A DNA stretch of 9,352 nucleotides from Gammaproteobacteria bacterium (lineage in GTDB: Bacteria; Pseudomonadota; Gammaproteobacteria; Nitrosococcales; Methylophagaceae). The number at the start of each line of letters is the position of its first letter. Position 1 is the stretch's first letter. The notes below the pieces were generated by a model that was given only the letters and a program-made list of their open reading frames with translations, was not told the origin of the DNA and made no database searches. Both the position numbers and the translations under genes were made by a program. The stretch lies in contig NVVP01000011.1 in NCBI GenBank assembly GCA_002402245.1, positions 1 to 9,352 of the forward strand, read 5' to 3'. Shown here piece by piece: positions 1 to 6,759 of the stretch.

Positions 1-830
1 GGAATAGTGGCATAATTTTCTTCAATAATATGAACCTGATCATTTTGTATGGCATCAATATATTTTAGACTTTGCCAATGTTTTTTAGCGGCGACAAGAT
101 CGGTTTGATGATCATCAGCTTCGGGAAACACATCAAGAATAACTTCAGGGTTAAGCTGCATAATGCCTTCGATAGACACAGAGGGAACACTTAGGCTTTG
201 GCCTGTATAAGCATTACGACCACCTGAAATTGAAATTAAGTCATTATAAAAATCATGCTGACCGGCAATATAGATTTGTTCAATTTGTTCGCTAGCCATA
301 CTGTGGCCAATGGTTACCATTACTTTCGGTCGGGGTAAGCCCGCTACTTTTTGTTTGATACGGTTTATTTCTTTATCCATATTGCTAACGATTTTTAATG
401 CTTGGTCTTGATGTTGGGTGTAATCACCGATTAGGCTGATTGAGTGTTTAATATCATCTAAGCGAGAATTTTTTAGTGCTAGGGTTTTGATATTAAGTTG
501 TTGTAAGTGTTTAATTGTTTTAGTTTGATTATTTAATAAAATAACTACATCAGGCTGTAATGCTAGAATAATTTCTAAATTAGGATTAATAAATCCACCC
601 ACTTTAGGCAAGTTCTGTGCTTGGATTGGATAATCACAGTAATCAGTTACTCCGACCACGCGATCAGCAAGATCAAGGCTAAAGAGCATTTCAGTAATCG
701 CCGGTGATAGGCTAATAATACGTTGTGACGCTGGATGGTTATTATCTTGAGTGGTCATTGTTGATTTGAGCACAATAATGAGGCTAGTCAATAGGATAAT
801 GAATAAAACAAGTAGGCCAACACGGCGCAT
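1..830 (-). CDS. BtuF-like ABC transporter substrate-binding protein (partial, C-terminus missing)
   Basis: This is a periplasmic binding protein of the helical-backbone metal-receptor class (Peripla_BP_2, BtuF/FhuD type), which hands cobalamin or a siderophore-like chelate to an inner-membrane ABC importer. The frame is open from ATG at 830 to the window edge, giving 276 residues; the family usually has about 280-320, so only a short tail is missing. Residues 1-21 form a basic start plus one hydrophobic segment (MRRVGLLVLFIILLTSLIIV). There is no lipobox cysteine and no clear signal-peptidase I site, so it may be a membrane-anchored receptor. Family signatures follow: RIISLSPAITEMLFSL near residue 38, VVGVTDYCDYP near 59, LPKVGGFINPNLE near 75, then LQPDVVILL. 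The last visible residues (EENYATIP) match the family's C-terminal region. It is divergent from the purine-salvage operon. No strong ribosome site precedes the ATG. The binding-protein call is firm; cobalamin as ligand is inferred from resemblance and cannot be separated from a siderophore here. Confidence 0.85.
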   Translation of the reverse strand, partial: MRRVGLLVLFIILLTSLIIVLKSTMTTQDNNHPASQRIISLSPAITEMLFSLDLADRVVGVTDYCDYPIQAQNLPKVGGFINPNLEIILALQPDVVILLNNQTKTIKHLQQLNIKTLALKNSRLDDIKHSISLIGDYTQHQDQALKIVSNMDKEINRIKQKVAGLPRPKVMVTIGHSMASEQIEQIYIAGQHDFYNDLISISGGRNAYTGQSLSVPSVSIEGIMQLNPEVILDVFPEADDHQTDLVAAKKHWQSLKYIDAIQNDQVHIIEENYATI

Positions 831-860
831 AATTAAGGTCTTAATTGAATAAAGCTGACT

Positions 861-866
861 ATTATA
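861..866 (-). promoter_or_regulatory. Candidate -10 box for the BtuF-like gene
   Basis: The minus strand reads TATAAT exactly here, about 30 bases before the ATG at 830, which would give a leader of roughly 25 bases. No good -35 box lies 16-18 bases upstream and there is no TG extension, so the call rests on the hexamer and its position. The leader is far too short for a cobalamin riboswitch. Confidence 0.35.
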
Positions 867-925
867 AGCTATCTAGCACCGCGATAAGTGTTGTCACTTT
901 TTATAAATAGATTGAGTATAAGCTT

Positions 926-934
926 TGTTATAAT
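926..934 (+). promoter_or_regulatory. Extended -10 promoter for the purine-salvage operon
   Basis: The sequence TGTTATAAT is a perfect TATAAT with a TGn extension. Transcription would start near 941, leaving a leader of about 50 bases before the ATG at 991. The upstream hexamers TTGAGT (912-917) and TTGTCA (891-896) are at the wrong spacing for a normal -35, so this looks like an extended -10 promoter. The inverted repeat AAGTG-TTGT-CACTT at 886-899 lies just upstream and could be a regulator site. Confidence 0.5.
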
Positions 935-990
935 CTGCTTCTAAAGAGAGTGGCTGTAGGCTAAATTAAAATTAAATGATGAGGTAGTTA

Positions 991-1533
991 ATGCACGAAT
1001 TAAAAACAGTGTTGGATAGGGCGGAACGTTTGTATACATTAGATGAAATTGATGGTGCATTGAATCAATTAGCTAAGGATTTAACCCTCAGATATTCCGA
1101 AAGCAATCCACTTGTTTTATGTGTGATGAATGGTTCGGTAGTGACGACGGGCCACTTATTACCGAAGTTACCTTTTGTACTAGAGCTCGATTATATTCAT
1201 GTGACTCGCTATGGCGATAAAACAGTGGGCGGTGAGCTTAACTGGCTGCATAAACCTACTAGTGAGTTAGCAGGCCGTGACATTATTTTGCTTGAAGATA
1301 TTTATGACGAAGGCATCACGCTACATACATTACGACAGTATTGTGAGTCTGCAGGGGCCAAGTCGGTGAGTTGCGTTACGTTGATTGATAAGATTCATGA
1401 TAATAAAACAGGTCAAACACCTGAGTTTATAGGCTTAACAGTGCCAAACCGTTATGTATTTGGTTTTGGTATGGATTATCAAGGCTATTGGCGAAATGCA
1501 CCGGGTATTTACGCTATTAAGGAAACTAAATAA
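991..1533 (+). CDS. hpt: Hypoxanthine(-guanine) phosphoribosyltransferase
   Basis: This cytoplasmic enzyme transfers the phosphoribosyl group of PRPP to hypoxanthine (often also guanine), giving IMP or GMP. The protein is 180 residues, a normal length for class I purine phosphoribosyltransferases. The pyrophosphate loop is CVMNGSV at about 44-50. The PRPP-binding signature is LLEDIYDEGITL at 100-111, with its acidic pair followed by DEG. LIDK at 131-134 fits the purine-contacting lysine region, and the end (VPNRYVFGFGMDYQGYWRN, 151-169) matches the family's base-binding tail. The ATG at 991 is supported by GAGGT at 981-985. The stop codon overlaps the start of the phosphorylase gene by one base, so the two are probably translationally coupled. 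The neighbour is predicted to release hypoxanthine, which points to hypoxanthine as the main physiological substrate. The sequence does not settle preference between hypoxanthine and guanine. Confidence 0.92.
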   Translation: MHELKTVLDRAERLYTLDEIDGALNQLAKDLTLRYSESNPLVLCVMNGSVVTTGHLLPKLPFVLELDYIHVTRYGDKTVGGELNWLHKPTSELAGRDIILLEDIYDEGITLHTLRQYCESAGAKSVSCVTLIDKIHDNKTGQTPEFIGLTVPNRYVFGFGMDYQGYWRNAPGIYAIKETK

Positions 1534-2273
1534 TGACTGGCTTAGCAATTATTGGCGGCACAGGACTGACTTCATTATCAGGCCTTGAAGTAACTGATAA
1601 ACAGTTTATTGAAACACCTTTTGGTCAACCTTCAAGTGCTTTATTTATGGGGAGGTTTGCGGGTAAAAAGGTTGTTTTTCTTCCTCGACATGGTGAAGGT
1701 CACACCGTTCCCCCTCATAAAATTAATTATCGAGCTAATTTATGGGCATTAAAGCATGCGGGTATAAGTAAGGTTATTTCTATTGCAGCAGTCGGAGGCA
1801 TTCACGATGATTTAGCGCCGGGTACTTTAGCGGTACCTGAGCAAATTATTGATTACACCTATGGTCGAGAACAAAGCTTTTATAGTGACAACTTTAGTCC
1901 AGATAAGCATTTAGACTTTAGCTATCCGTACACTGAATCGTTACGCAAGCTAATTCTAGACTCGGCTGATAAACAGCAGATTGCGATTAAAAATGGTGGT
2001 GTGTATGGTGCTACGCAAGGCCCTAGGCTTGAAACTGCTGCTGAAATCAAGCGTCTCAAACAAGATGGCTGCGATATGGTGGGCATGACCGGTATGCCGG
2101 AAGCGTATCTAGCTCGTGAGCTGGGGATTGATTATGCCTGCTGCGCCTTAATGGTGAATTGGGCAGCAGGTTTAAGTGATGGTGTGATTACCATGAAGCA
2201 TATTGAGCAGACTATTAATGAAGGTATGACTGAGATTAAACAGCTGTTAGCTGAAATTATTCAGACACAATAG
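1533..2273 (+). CDS. S-methyl-5'-thioinosine phosphorylase (MTAP/PNP family)
   Basis: A 246-residue cytoplasmic phosphorylase of the trimeric MTAP/PNP family, predicted to split S-methyl-5'-thioinosine with phosphate into hypoxanthine and methylthioribose-1-phosphate. Visible motifs are IIGGTGL at 6-12 (phosphate loop), FLPRHGEGHTVPPHKINYRAN at 49-69, SIAAVGGI at 83-90, and GVYGATQGPRLETAAEI at 156-172 followed by DMVGMTGMPEAYLARELG. In methylthioadenosine phosphorylases the purine-contacting segment carries Asp; here the segment CCALMVNWAAG has Asn209, as 6-oxopurine-specific PNPs do. That favours methylthioinosine over methylthioadenosine and agrees with the adjacent hypoxanthine phosphoribosyltransferase. 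AAGGAA at 1519-1524, inside the upstream gene, is a well-placed ribosome site. The 3' end overlaps the end of csiV on the other strand by 17 bases. The alternative is an ordinary MTAP (mtnP) or PNP; an assay would decide. Confidence 0.85.
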   Translation: MTGLAIIGGTGLTSLSGLEVTDKQFIETPFGQPSSALFMGRFAGKKVVFLPRHGEGHTVPPHKINYRANLWALKHAGISKVISIAAVGGIHDDLAPGTLAVPEQIIDYTYGREQSFYSDNFSPDKHLDFSYPYTESLRKLILDSADKQQIAIKNGGVYGATQGPRLETAAEIKRLKQDGCDMVGMTGMPEAYLARELGIDYACCALMVNWAAGLSDGVITMKHIEQTINEGMTEIKQLLAEIIQTQ

Positions 2274-2907
2274 CGACCGCCTCAGAAGGCAGCGAGAAGG
2301 TTTCAAGAGACTGTTCGCTTTGCTGCTGTGATGCGGGTGATTTAATAGGCACTATTTTTAATAAAGCACCCAGTTTAGGGTGATCAAAGAAATAAAGCTT
2401 TTTAGTGCGAATTCGACGAGACTCTTCTAAATGTGGGTTTCGAACTAGAGTATCGCTTGTTAAGTAATTTTCATCATCGACGAAAGTGGCCGTGAGCGGC
2501 TTATTTTCTAATAACCAAAGATCGAGTGCGGCATGCAAATAAGTGGATTTGTATAAACGTATTTTTCCATCCAACATGCCAGATCCTACTTTAACTGACT
2601 TAGCACTACGCTTTCTCATAATAGGTTGTTGCCATGCACGGTGATAATGCACGCGATATTTAGATGACCGATTCAAGCGAGCAGCATCATTAACAAGGGT
2701 ACTTACACCGGTAGAATGAATTAGTGAATTGTTCGAACTTGGTGAGAAAGAAGCGGTTACTTTCTTGTCCATTTCTGGCCATTGCTCATCTGTTACGGTA
2801 TCGAGTTGTTCAAAAACAATAAGTTCAACGTGATACCACTGGGCTGCATGCGCAGACATACTGATGAAAAGCAGGCTAATACTGATAAAAAGTGTATGAA
2901 GTTTCAT
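2257..2907 (-). CDS. csiV: CsiV family peptidoglycan-binding protein
   Basis: This is a periplasmic protein of the CsiV family (PF10972). In Vibrio cholerae CsiV binds peptidoglycan and is needed for PBP1A-dependent wall synthesis through LpoA. I start it at ATG 2907, giving 216 residues, because the protein then opens with a textbook signal peptide: MKLHTLFISISLLFISMSAHA, likely cut after Ala21 before AQWYHVEL. The open frame extends upstream to 2967, but that adds 20 polar residues which would bury the signal. The mature start YHVELIVFEQ is the family's hallmark, followed by a region with WPEM. A central stretch (YRVHYHRAWQQP) and a late RIRTKKLYFFDHPKLG block are also typical. The tail is Gln/Ser-rich. 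In many gammaproteobacteria the family sits next to mfd; here it faces the phosphorylase gene and is divergent from qmcA. No strong ribosome site is visible. Confidence 0.85.
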   Translation of the reverse strand: MKLHTLFISISLLFISMSAHAAQWYHVELIVFEQLDTVTDEQWPEMDKKVTASFSPSSNNSLIHSTGVSTLVNDAARLNRSSKYRVHYHRAWQQPIMRKRSAKSVKVGSGMLDGKIRLYKSTYLHAALDLWLLENKPLTATFVDDENYLTSDTLVRNPHLEESRRIRTKKLYFFDHPKLGALLKIVPIKSPASQQQSEQSLETFSLPSEAVAIVSE

Positions 2908-2966
2908 AAATCCATTTTTACTAATACAAAAATCGCTATTGTCTAACGTAAATGACAAAATGTCCA

Positions 2967-2986
2967 AGCCTTATATTGAGAAGGCT
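2967..2986. repeat. Short inverted repeat between csiV and qmcA
   Basis: AGCCTT (2967-2972) and AAGGCT (2981-2986) are perfect inverted arms around an 8-base spacer, just upstream of the proposed qmcA -10 box. TGTC-type half-sites lie nearby: TTGTC at 2939-2943, GACAA at 2954-2958 and TGTC at 2961-2964. The position between divergent genes suits an operator, but the arms are short and could be chance. Confidence 0.3.
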
Positions 2987-2994
2987 GGTATGAT
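2986..2994 (+). promoter_or_regulatory. Candidate extended -10 promoter for qmcA-nfeD-roxA
   Basis: TGGTATGAT has the TGn extension and a -10 hexamer one base off consensus; transcription would begin near 3001, leaving about 32 bases before the ATG at 3033. No recognisable -35 is present. A second possible -10, TATACT at 3003-3008, is also within reach, so the exact start is uncertain. Confidence 0.35.
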
Positions 2995-3032
2995 TCAAGT
3001 TTTATACTTTTAGTAAATTTTAGGGGAAGGTA

Positions 3033-3950
3033 ATGGAAGGCGTTTCGATATTTGTATTATTCTTTTTAGTGCTTGTTATAGTCTTTCTTTTAATGGCCGT
3101 TCAGTCGGTACAGCAAGGGCTTGAGTATACTGTTGAGCGATTTGGGCGTTATACCAAAACCTTACGTCCTGGCTTAAATTGGATTATGCCAGTGATGGAT
3201 AGTGTTGGTGCCAAAATTAATATGATGGAACAAGTGTTAGATGTTCAATCACAAGAAATTATTACCAAAGATAATGCCATGGTACGAGTTGATGGCGTGG
3301 TGTTCTTTCAAATAGTGGATGCGGCTAAAGCGGCTTATGAAGTTAATAACTTAAATCATGCGATATTGAATTTAACCCAAACTAATATCCGTACTGTAAT
3401 GGGGTCGATGGATTTAGATGAATTATTATCAAAACGTGATGAAATCAATACACGACTTTTAACGGTTATTGATGAAGCAACCACACCTTGGGGCGTTAAA
3501 GTAACCCGTATCGAAATTAAAGATATTGCGCCACCACCTAAATTAGTCGAAACAATGGAAAGACAAATTACTGCTGAGCGTGAAAAGCGTGCCAATATTT
3601 TAGAGGCGGAAGGTCTTCGTCAAGCTGAAATATTAAAAGCAGAAGGTGAGAAGCGCGCCGTCGTATTAGATGCTGAAGGTCGAAGAGAAGCAGCATTTCG
3701 TGATGCTGAAGCAAGAGAACGTATGGCTGAAGCTGAAGCACGTGCCACTACCATGGTGTCAGAAGCAATTGCAAAAGGTGATATCCAAGCGATTAATTAT
3801 TTTATCGCCCAAAAATACATTGAATCATTGAAAGATATTGCCTCAGCGGATAATAGTAAAGTAGTCTTTATGCCTCTTGAAGCAAGCAGTGTGATTGGCT
3901 CATTAGGTGGTATTGCCGAATTGGCTAAGAACGCATTCAATAAAGGATAG
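3033..3950 (+). CDS. qmcA: SPFH/stomatin-like membrane protease-regulator protein (QmcA type)
   Basis: An inner-membrane SPFH (stomatin/prohibitin/flotillin) protein of 305 residues, the same size as E. coli QmcA, which associates with FtsH-HflKC and takes part in membrane-protein quality control. Residues 5-23 form one transmembrane anchor. The SPFH domain spans about 24-180, with the slipin-like stretch VERFGRYTKTLRPGLNWIMP at 35-54, then SQEIITKDN and IEIKDIAPPP at 160-169. Residues 176-245 form a charged alpha-helical coiled coil with repeats of the type ILxAEGxRxA, the oligomerisation segment of the family. The tail is hydrophobic and Gly/Ala-rich (SVIGSLGGIAELAKNAF). AGGGG at 3022-3026 is a strong ribosome site for ATG 3033. 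An nfeD gene follows 5 bases later, the usual partner of slipins. E. coli YbbK and paraslipin are names for the same group. Confidence 0.93.
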   Translation: MEGVSIFVLFFLVLVIVFLLMAVQSVQQGLEYTVERFGRYTKTLRPGLNWIMPVMDSVGAKINMMEQVLDVQSQEIITKDNAMVRVDGVVFFQIVDAAKAAYEVNNLNHAILNLTQTNIRTVMGSMDLDELLSKRDEINTRLLTVIDEATTPWGVKVTRIEIKDIAPPPKLVETMERQITAEREKRANILEAEGLRQAEILKAEGEKRAVVLDAEGRREAAFRDAEARERMAEAEARATTMVSEAIAKGDIQAINYFIAQKYIESLKDIASADNSKVVFMPLEASSVIGSLGGIAELAKNAFNKG

Positions 3951-3955
3951 TAATT

Positions 3956-4399
3956 ATGGATGTCTTTGTGATTGATTTTTGGCATTGGTGGATGTTGGCC
4001 GTTGCGATGGTTATTCTAGAAATGTTAGCACCGACATTCTTTGCTCTATGGTTAGGCGTATCTGCGTTTATAACCGGCCTAGCATTATATTTTATGCCTG
4101 AGATGTCGTGGGAATCACAAGTTTTCCTATTTTCAGTATTAGCCTTGTTGAGTATTATTGCTTGGCGTTCTTATTATAAGAAAAATCCTATTGAGACCGA
4201 TGAGCCTTTATTAAATCGCCGTGGTGAGCAATATGTTGGCCGAGTAATTACCTTGCAAGATCCTATTGTAGATGGCCAAGGTAAAGTTAAAGTCGATGAT
4301 TCAACATGGAAAATTGAAGGTGATGATTGCCCTGCGGGAACCAAGATAAAAATTATCAAAGTTAATAATGTGGTATTTCAAGTTGAGGTTATTAGCTAA
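3956..4399 (+). CDS. nfeD: NfeD family membrane protein (short form)
   Basis: A 147-residue inner-membrane protein of the short NfeD class (YbbJ-like), which lacks the ClpP-like serine protease domain of long NfeD proteins. Three hydrophobic segments are visible at about 10-24, 27-46 and 54-71, followed by a soluble C-terminal OB-fold domain at about 90-147 (GRVITLQDPIVDGQGKVKV, then WKI and a short beta-rich end). Short NfeD proteins work with SPFH partners, and the qmcA gene ends 5 bases upstream; the AAGGA at 3942-3946 inside the qmcA end serves as the ribosome site. The biochemical role of this family is poorly defined; a structural or assembly role for the SPFH complex is the usual view. 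roxA follows after 5 bases. Confidence 0.9.
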   Translation: MDVFVIDFWHWWMLAVAMVILEMLAPTFFALWLGVSAFITGLALYFMPEMSWESQVFLFSVLALLSIIAWRSYYKKNPIETDEPLLNRRGEQYVGRVITLQDPIVDGQGKVKVDDSTWKIEGDDCPAGTKIKIIKVNNVVFQVEVIS

Positions 4400-4404
4400 A
4401 CAAG

Positions 4405-5574
4405 ATGGCAGCATTTTTTAATACCGGTTTAACTCAGCAGCAGTTTTTGGATGAGTATTGGCAGAAAAAGCCGCTACTCATCCGCCAAGCTTTTACAGAT
4501 TTCGAGTCACCCATCTCGCCCGAAGAGTTGGCAGGTTTAGCCTGCGAGGATGATATTGAGTCTAGGTTAATAGAAGAAAGAGGGCCTGATAGTGCGTGGC
4601 AGGTGACCAATGGCCCCTTATCTGAACAAGACTTTGCTCGACTGCCAGAAACAGATTGGACTATGTTGGTTCAAGATGTCGATAAACACATTCCTGAATT
4701 TCAGGCCTTGCTTGATCCCTTTCGTTTTATCCCTAATTGGCGTCGTGATGACTTGATGGTGAGTTATGCGCCCCAAGGCGGTACTGTGGGCCCTCATACT
4801 GATGGTTATGATGTATTTCTATTGCAAGCAATGGGCTCTCGGCATTGGCAAGTGGGAGGCAAAGCAATTCATGATGCAAAAATAGTTGAAGATCTAAGTT
4901 TACAAATATTAGCTGAGTTTGATCCTGAACAAGAATGGGACTTACAGCCCGGCGATATGCTGTATTTACCGCCACACTTTGCACACCATGGTGTGGCATT
5001 AAATGACTGTATGACATTTTCTATTGGTTTTAGAGCGCCTTCACGCACTGACTTGTTGGATGGCGTAATTAATACCTTATTAGAGCACGAACTGGGCAAA
5101 GCACGTTACAGTGATGCTGACTTATTAGTCTCAGCCGATTCAAGTGAAATTGATGAGGCAGCAGTGCAGCGCTTAACTAAGCTATTACATGATGCGATTG
5201 ATGAGTCGACACCCTTATTAGCCCAAGTCTTAGGTAAGTTTGTTACCGAAACTAAGCAAAGCTTAGTCTCTTTTGCAGCTGAAACTGAAGATGAATTAAG
5301 CAATGTTGATGCGTTAGACCAACAGTTTTCTCAAGGACAGCAATTACAACGTAGTGTTTATCATCGTTTTGCATGGACTAAAATAGCTGATAAAACCCAG
5401 CTATTTATGGCGGGTGAAGTGTATGAGTTACCCGTGTCGAGTGGTGGCTACTTAGCCATGCTTACTGAAAACCAAATTATTGGCGAACAAGACTGGCAAC
5501 AACTAAAGCAGGATCCTGCTGTTGCTAATCTTTTATGCCAGTTAATTGCAGAAGGTGGCTGGTTCTGGCAATAG
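4405..5574 (+). CDS. roxA: Ribosomal protein uL16 3-hydroxylase (JmjC oxygenase, RoxA/YcfD)
   Basis: A 389-residue Fe(II)/2-oxoglutarate oxygenase of the JmjC/cupin class; E. coli YcfD (RoxA) hydroxylates an arginine of ribosomal protein uL16 and is about this length. The catalytic domain covers about 90-210. The iron ligands are readable as H131 and D133 in VGPHTDGYDVF and H194 in LPPHFAHHG (191 and 195 are also His). Arg146, 15 residues after the first ligand, matches the 2-oxoglutarate-binding arginine of YcfD. GDMLYLPP before the last ligand is typical. The C-terminal half (about 215-389) is the dimerisation and winged-helix part of the family. The start ATG 4405 is 5 bases after nfeD. 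Only GAGGTT at 4385-4390 resembles a ribosome site and it is far away, so expression probably depends on coupling to nfeD. It ends 2 bases before the convergent ybeL. Confidence 0.92.
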   Translation: MAAFFNTGLTQQQFLDEYWQKKPLLIRQAFTDFESPISPEELAGLACEDDIESRLIEERGPDSAWQVTNGPLSEQDFARLPETDWTMLVQDVDKHIPEFQALLDPFRFIPNWRRDDLMVSYAPQGGTVGPHTDGYDVFLLQAMGSRHWQVGGKAIHDAKIVEDLSLQILAEFDPEQEWDLQPGDMLYLPPHFAHHGVALNDCMTFSIGFRAPSRTDLLDGVINTLLEHELGKARYSDADLLVSADSSEIDEAAVQRLTKLLHDAIDESTPLLAQVLGKFVTETKQSLVSFAAETEDELSNVDALDQQFSQGQQLQRSVYHRFAWTKIADKTQLFMAGEVYELPVSSGGYLAMLTENQIIGEQDWQQLKQDPAVANLLCQLIAEGGWFWQ

Positions 5575-5576
5575 TA

Positions 5577-6092
5577 TTAGCTAGATAAGCCACGTTCAAA
5601 TTGCGTTTTATGGCATTTTGGACATGGTGGGATTCGACTGGTCTTTTTGAAGTGAACCAGCGTGCCACAGCTTTGACAAGCTAGCGTACCAATACTAGTA
5701 ATCTCACCAGTATGGTATTCAGTTGCTTGCTTGGCCTGAGCGGCTAATTGCGCAAGTTCTGAGCGTGTTTTATCAGCTACTTTGGCAAATACATCAAGTA
5801 AACGGTCTTCGATAAGGCTTAAATCAAACTTGAACCACGAAGATAGCTCTTGACCTGAGTGGTTAATATACTCCGCTGCATGATGAATATCACGGCGTAA
5901 ATAGGCGGCTAGCTTTTCTGCCTCATCTTGACTTATTTCTTTTAGTTCAATGGCTTGCAGTTTTGCCTTTTCGATATTACTATGCAACACAGGCAATGCT
6001 TGCTGCTCAGCTGAATCAATCAGTTTTTCGATGCGATTCATCATATTGTCATAAGCGGCGACCAATTTTTTTTCTAATTCTTGTTCATTCAT
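5577..6092 (-). CDS. ybeL: Zinc ribbon-containing protein, YbeL family (DUF1451)
   Basis: A 171-residue soluble protein matching E. coli YbeL (DUF1451) in length and layout; its function is unknown. Residues 1-125 are strongly helical and charged, likely coiled coil (MNEQELEKKLVAAYDNMMNR at the start). The C-terminal block holds a four-cysteine zinc ribbon: C139-x2-C142 (ACQSCG) and C157-x2-C160 (CPKCHKTQF), preceded by YHTGEITSIGTLAC, the most conserved segment of the family. AAAGGGG lies 6 bases before ATG 6092, a strong ribosome site. A run of eight A encodes part of E-K-K near the start. It is convergent with roxA (2-base gap, no terminator room) and divergent from dsbB over 67 bases. Context gives no clear hint of function. 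Confidence 0.87.
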   Translation of the reverse strand: MNEQELEKKLVAAYDNMMNRIEKLIDSAEQQALPVLHSNIEKAKLQAIELKEISQDEAEKLAAYLRRDIHHAAEYINHSGQELSSWFKFDLSLIEDRLLDVFAKVADKTRSELAQLAAQAKQATEYHTGEITSIGTLACQSCGTLVHFKKTSRIPPCPKCHKTQFERGLSS

Positions 6093-6159
6093 CGTATACC
6101 CCTTTAAACCTTGGCTTCTTTAGGGTAAGTTAGCACATAAAAATTATTTGGAGAATTAA

Positions 6160-6666
6160 ATGTTATCTGCTCGCAGTGTATTTTTATTTGGAACCCTTAT
6201 ATGTGCGTCAATGGTTGGCGTGGCTGGTTATTTCCAAATGATTGACCATTTAGAACCGTGTCCTTTATGTATCCTTCAACGTGTCTTTACAGCCGCCGTT
6301 GGCGTGGTTTTTCTACTCGGGTTTGCGCACAATCCGAAACGTTTGGGTATTAAAGTGTACGGTTTATTTGCGATGCTTTTAGCAATAATGGGTGCAAGTA
6401 TTTCAGGCCGCCATGTGTGGTTGCAAAATATGCCAGCCGACCAAGTGCCTAGTTGCGGACCAGGTTTAAACTTTATGCTAGAAAATTTCCCACTAAATGA
6501 TGCGCTTAATATGATTTTGAAAGGGTCTGGTGAGTGTGCTGAAGTGTTGTGGACATGGTTAGGATTGAGTATCCCTGCATGGACATTAGTCGCATTCATT
6601 ACGCTAACGTTATTAAGCTTGAAGTTGCTTTTCTGGAAAGAGAGTAGACAGAATATTTTTTCTTAG
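6160..6666 (+). CDS. dsbB: Disulfide bond formation protein B
   Basis: An inner-membrane quinone reductase of 168 residues that reoxidises periplasmic DsbA and passes electrons to ubiquinone or menaquinone. Four membrane segments are expected and seen: about 6-24, 42-56, 66-81 and 138-157. The first cysteine pair is C34-x2-C37 in EPCPLCILQR, followed by Arg41, equivalent to the quinone-contacting arginine. The second periplasmic pair is C99 (VPSCGPGLNFM) and C126 (GECAEVLW). All four catalytic cysteines are present, so it should be active. GGAG at 6150-6153 supports ATG 6160. It is alone on its strand and followed 2 bases after the stop by a perfect 14-base inverted repeat. No dsbA is in the window. 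Confidence 0.95.
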   Translation: MLSARSVFLFGTLICASMVGVAGYFQMIDHLEPCPLCILQRVFTAAVGVVFLLGFAHNPKRLGIKVYGLFAMLLAIMGASISGRHVWLQNMPADQVPSCGPGLNFMLENFPLNDALNMILKGSGECAEVLWTWLGLSIPAWTLVAFITLTLLSLKLLFWKESRQNIFS

Positions 6667-6668
6667 AC

Positions 6669-6705
6669 TGAATGGTTACTCAGCTGAAGCTTGAGTAACC
6701 ATTCA
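6669..6705. repeat. Perfect 14-bp inverted repeat after dsbB
   Basis: TGAATGGTTACTCA (6669-6682) and TGAGTAACCATTCA (6692-6705) are exact inverted copies around a 9-base loop (GCTGAAGCT). The RNA would form a stable 14-bp stem starting 2 bases after the dsbB stop. Neither strand has a T-run after the stem, so it is not a classic intrinsic terminator. Likely roles are 3'-end stabilisation of dsbB mRNA, a Rho-independent end of unusual type, or a protein site. Confidence 0.6.
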
Positions 6706-6759
6706 AGCAATCAATATCATCTTAAAGCGTATTTAAAATAGAGCTTGAGATAGTGATTG

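Noticed and set aside
891..917. TTGTCA and TTGAGT as -35 boxes for the salvage operon
   Set aside because: Their spacing to the TATAAT at 929-934 is about 32 and 11 bases, outside the usable 16-18; the TG extension explains the promoter better.
831..990. Cobalamin riboswitch for the BtuF-like gene
   Set aside because: The gap is 160 bases shared by two divergent genes, the likely leader is about 25 bases, and no B12-box-like conserved core is visible.
2908..2967. Upstream extension of csiV to an ATG at 2967
   Set aside because: The 20 extra residues are polar and would sit in front of a complete signal peptide; ATG 2907 starts right at that signal.
3356..3595. Minus-strand open frame inside qmcA
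   Set aside because: It lies wholly within a well-supported SPFH gene, resembles no family and has no ribosome site; the same holds for minus-strand frames at 3797-3985, 4174-4359, 4733-5099, 5106-5303 and 6276-6599.
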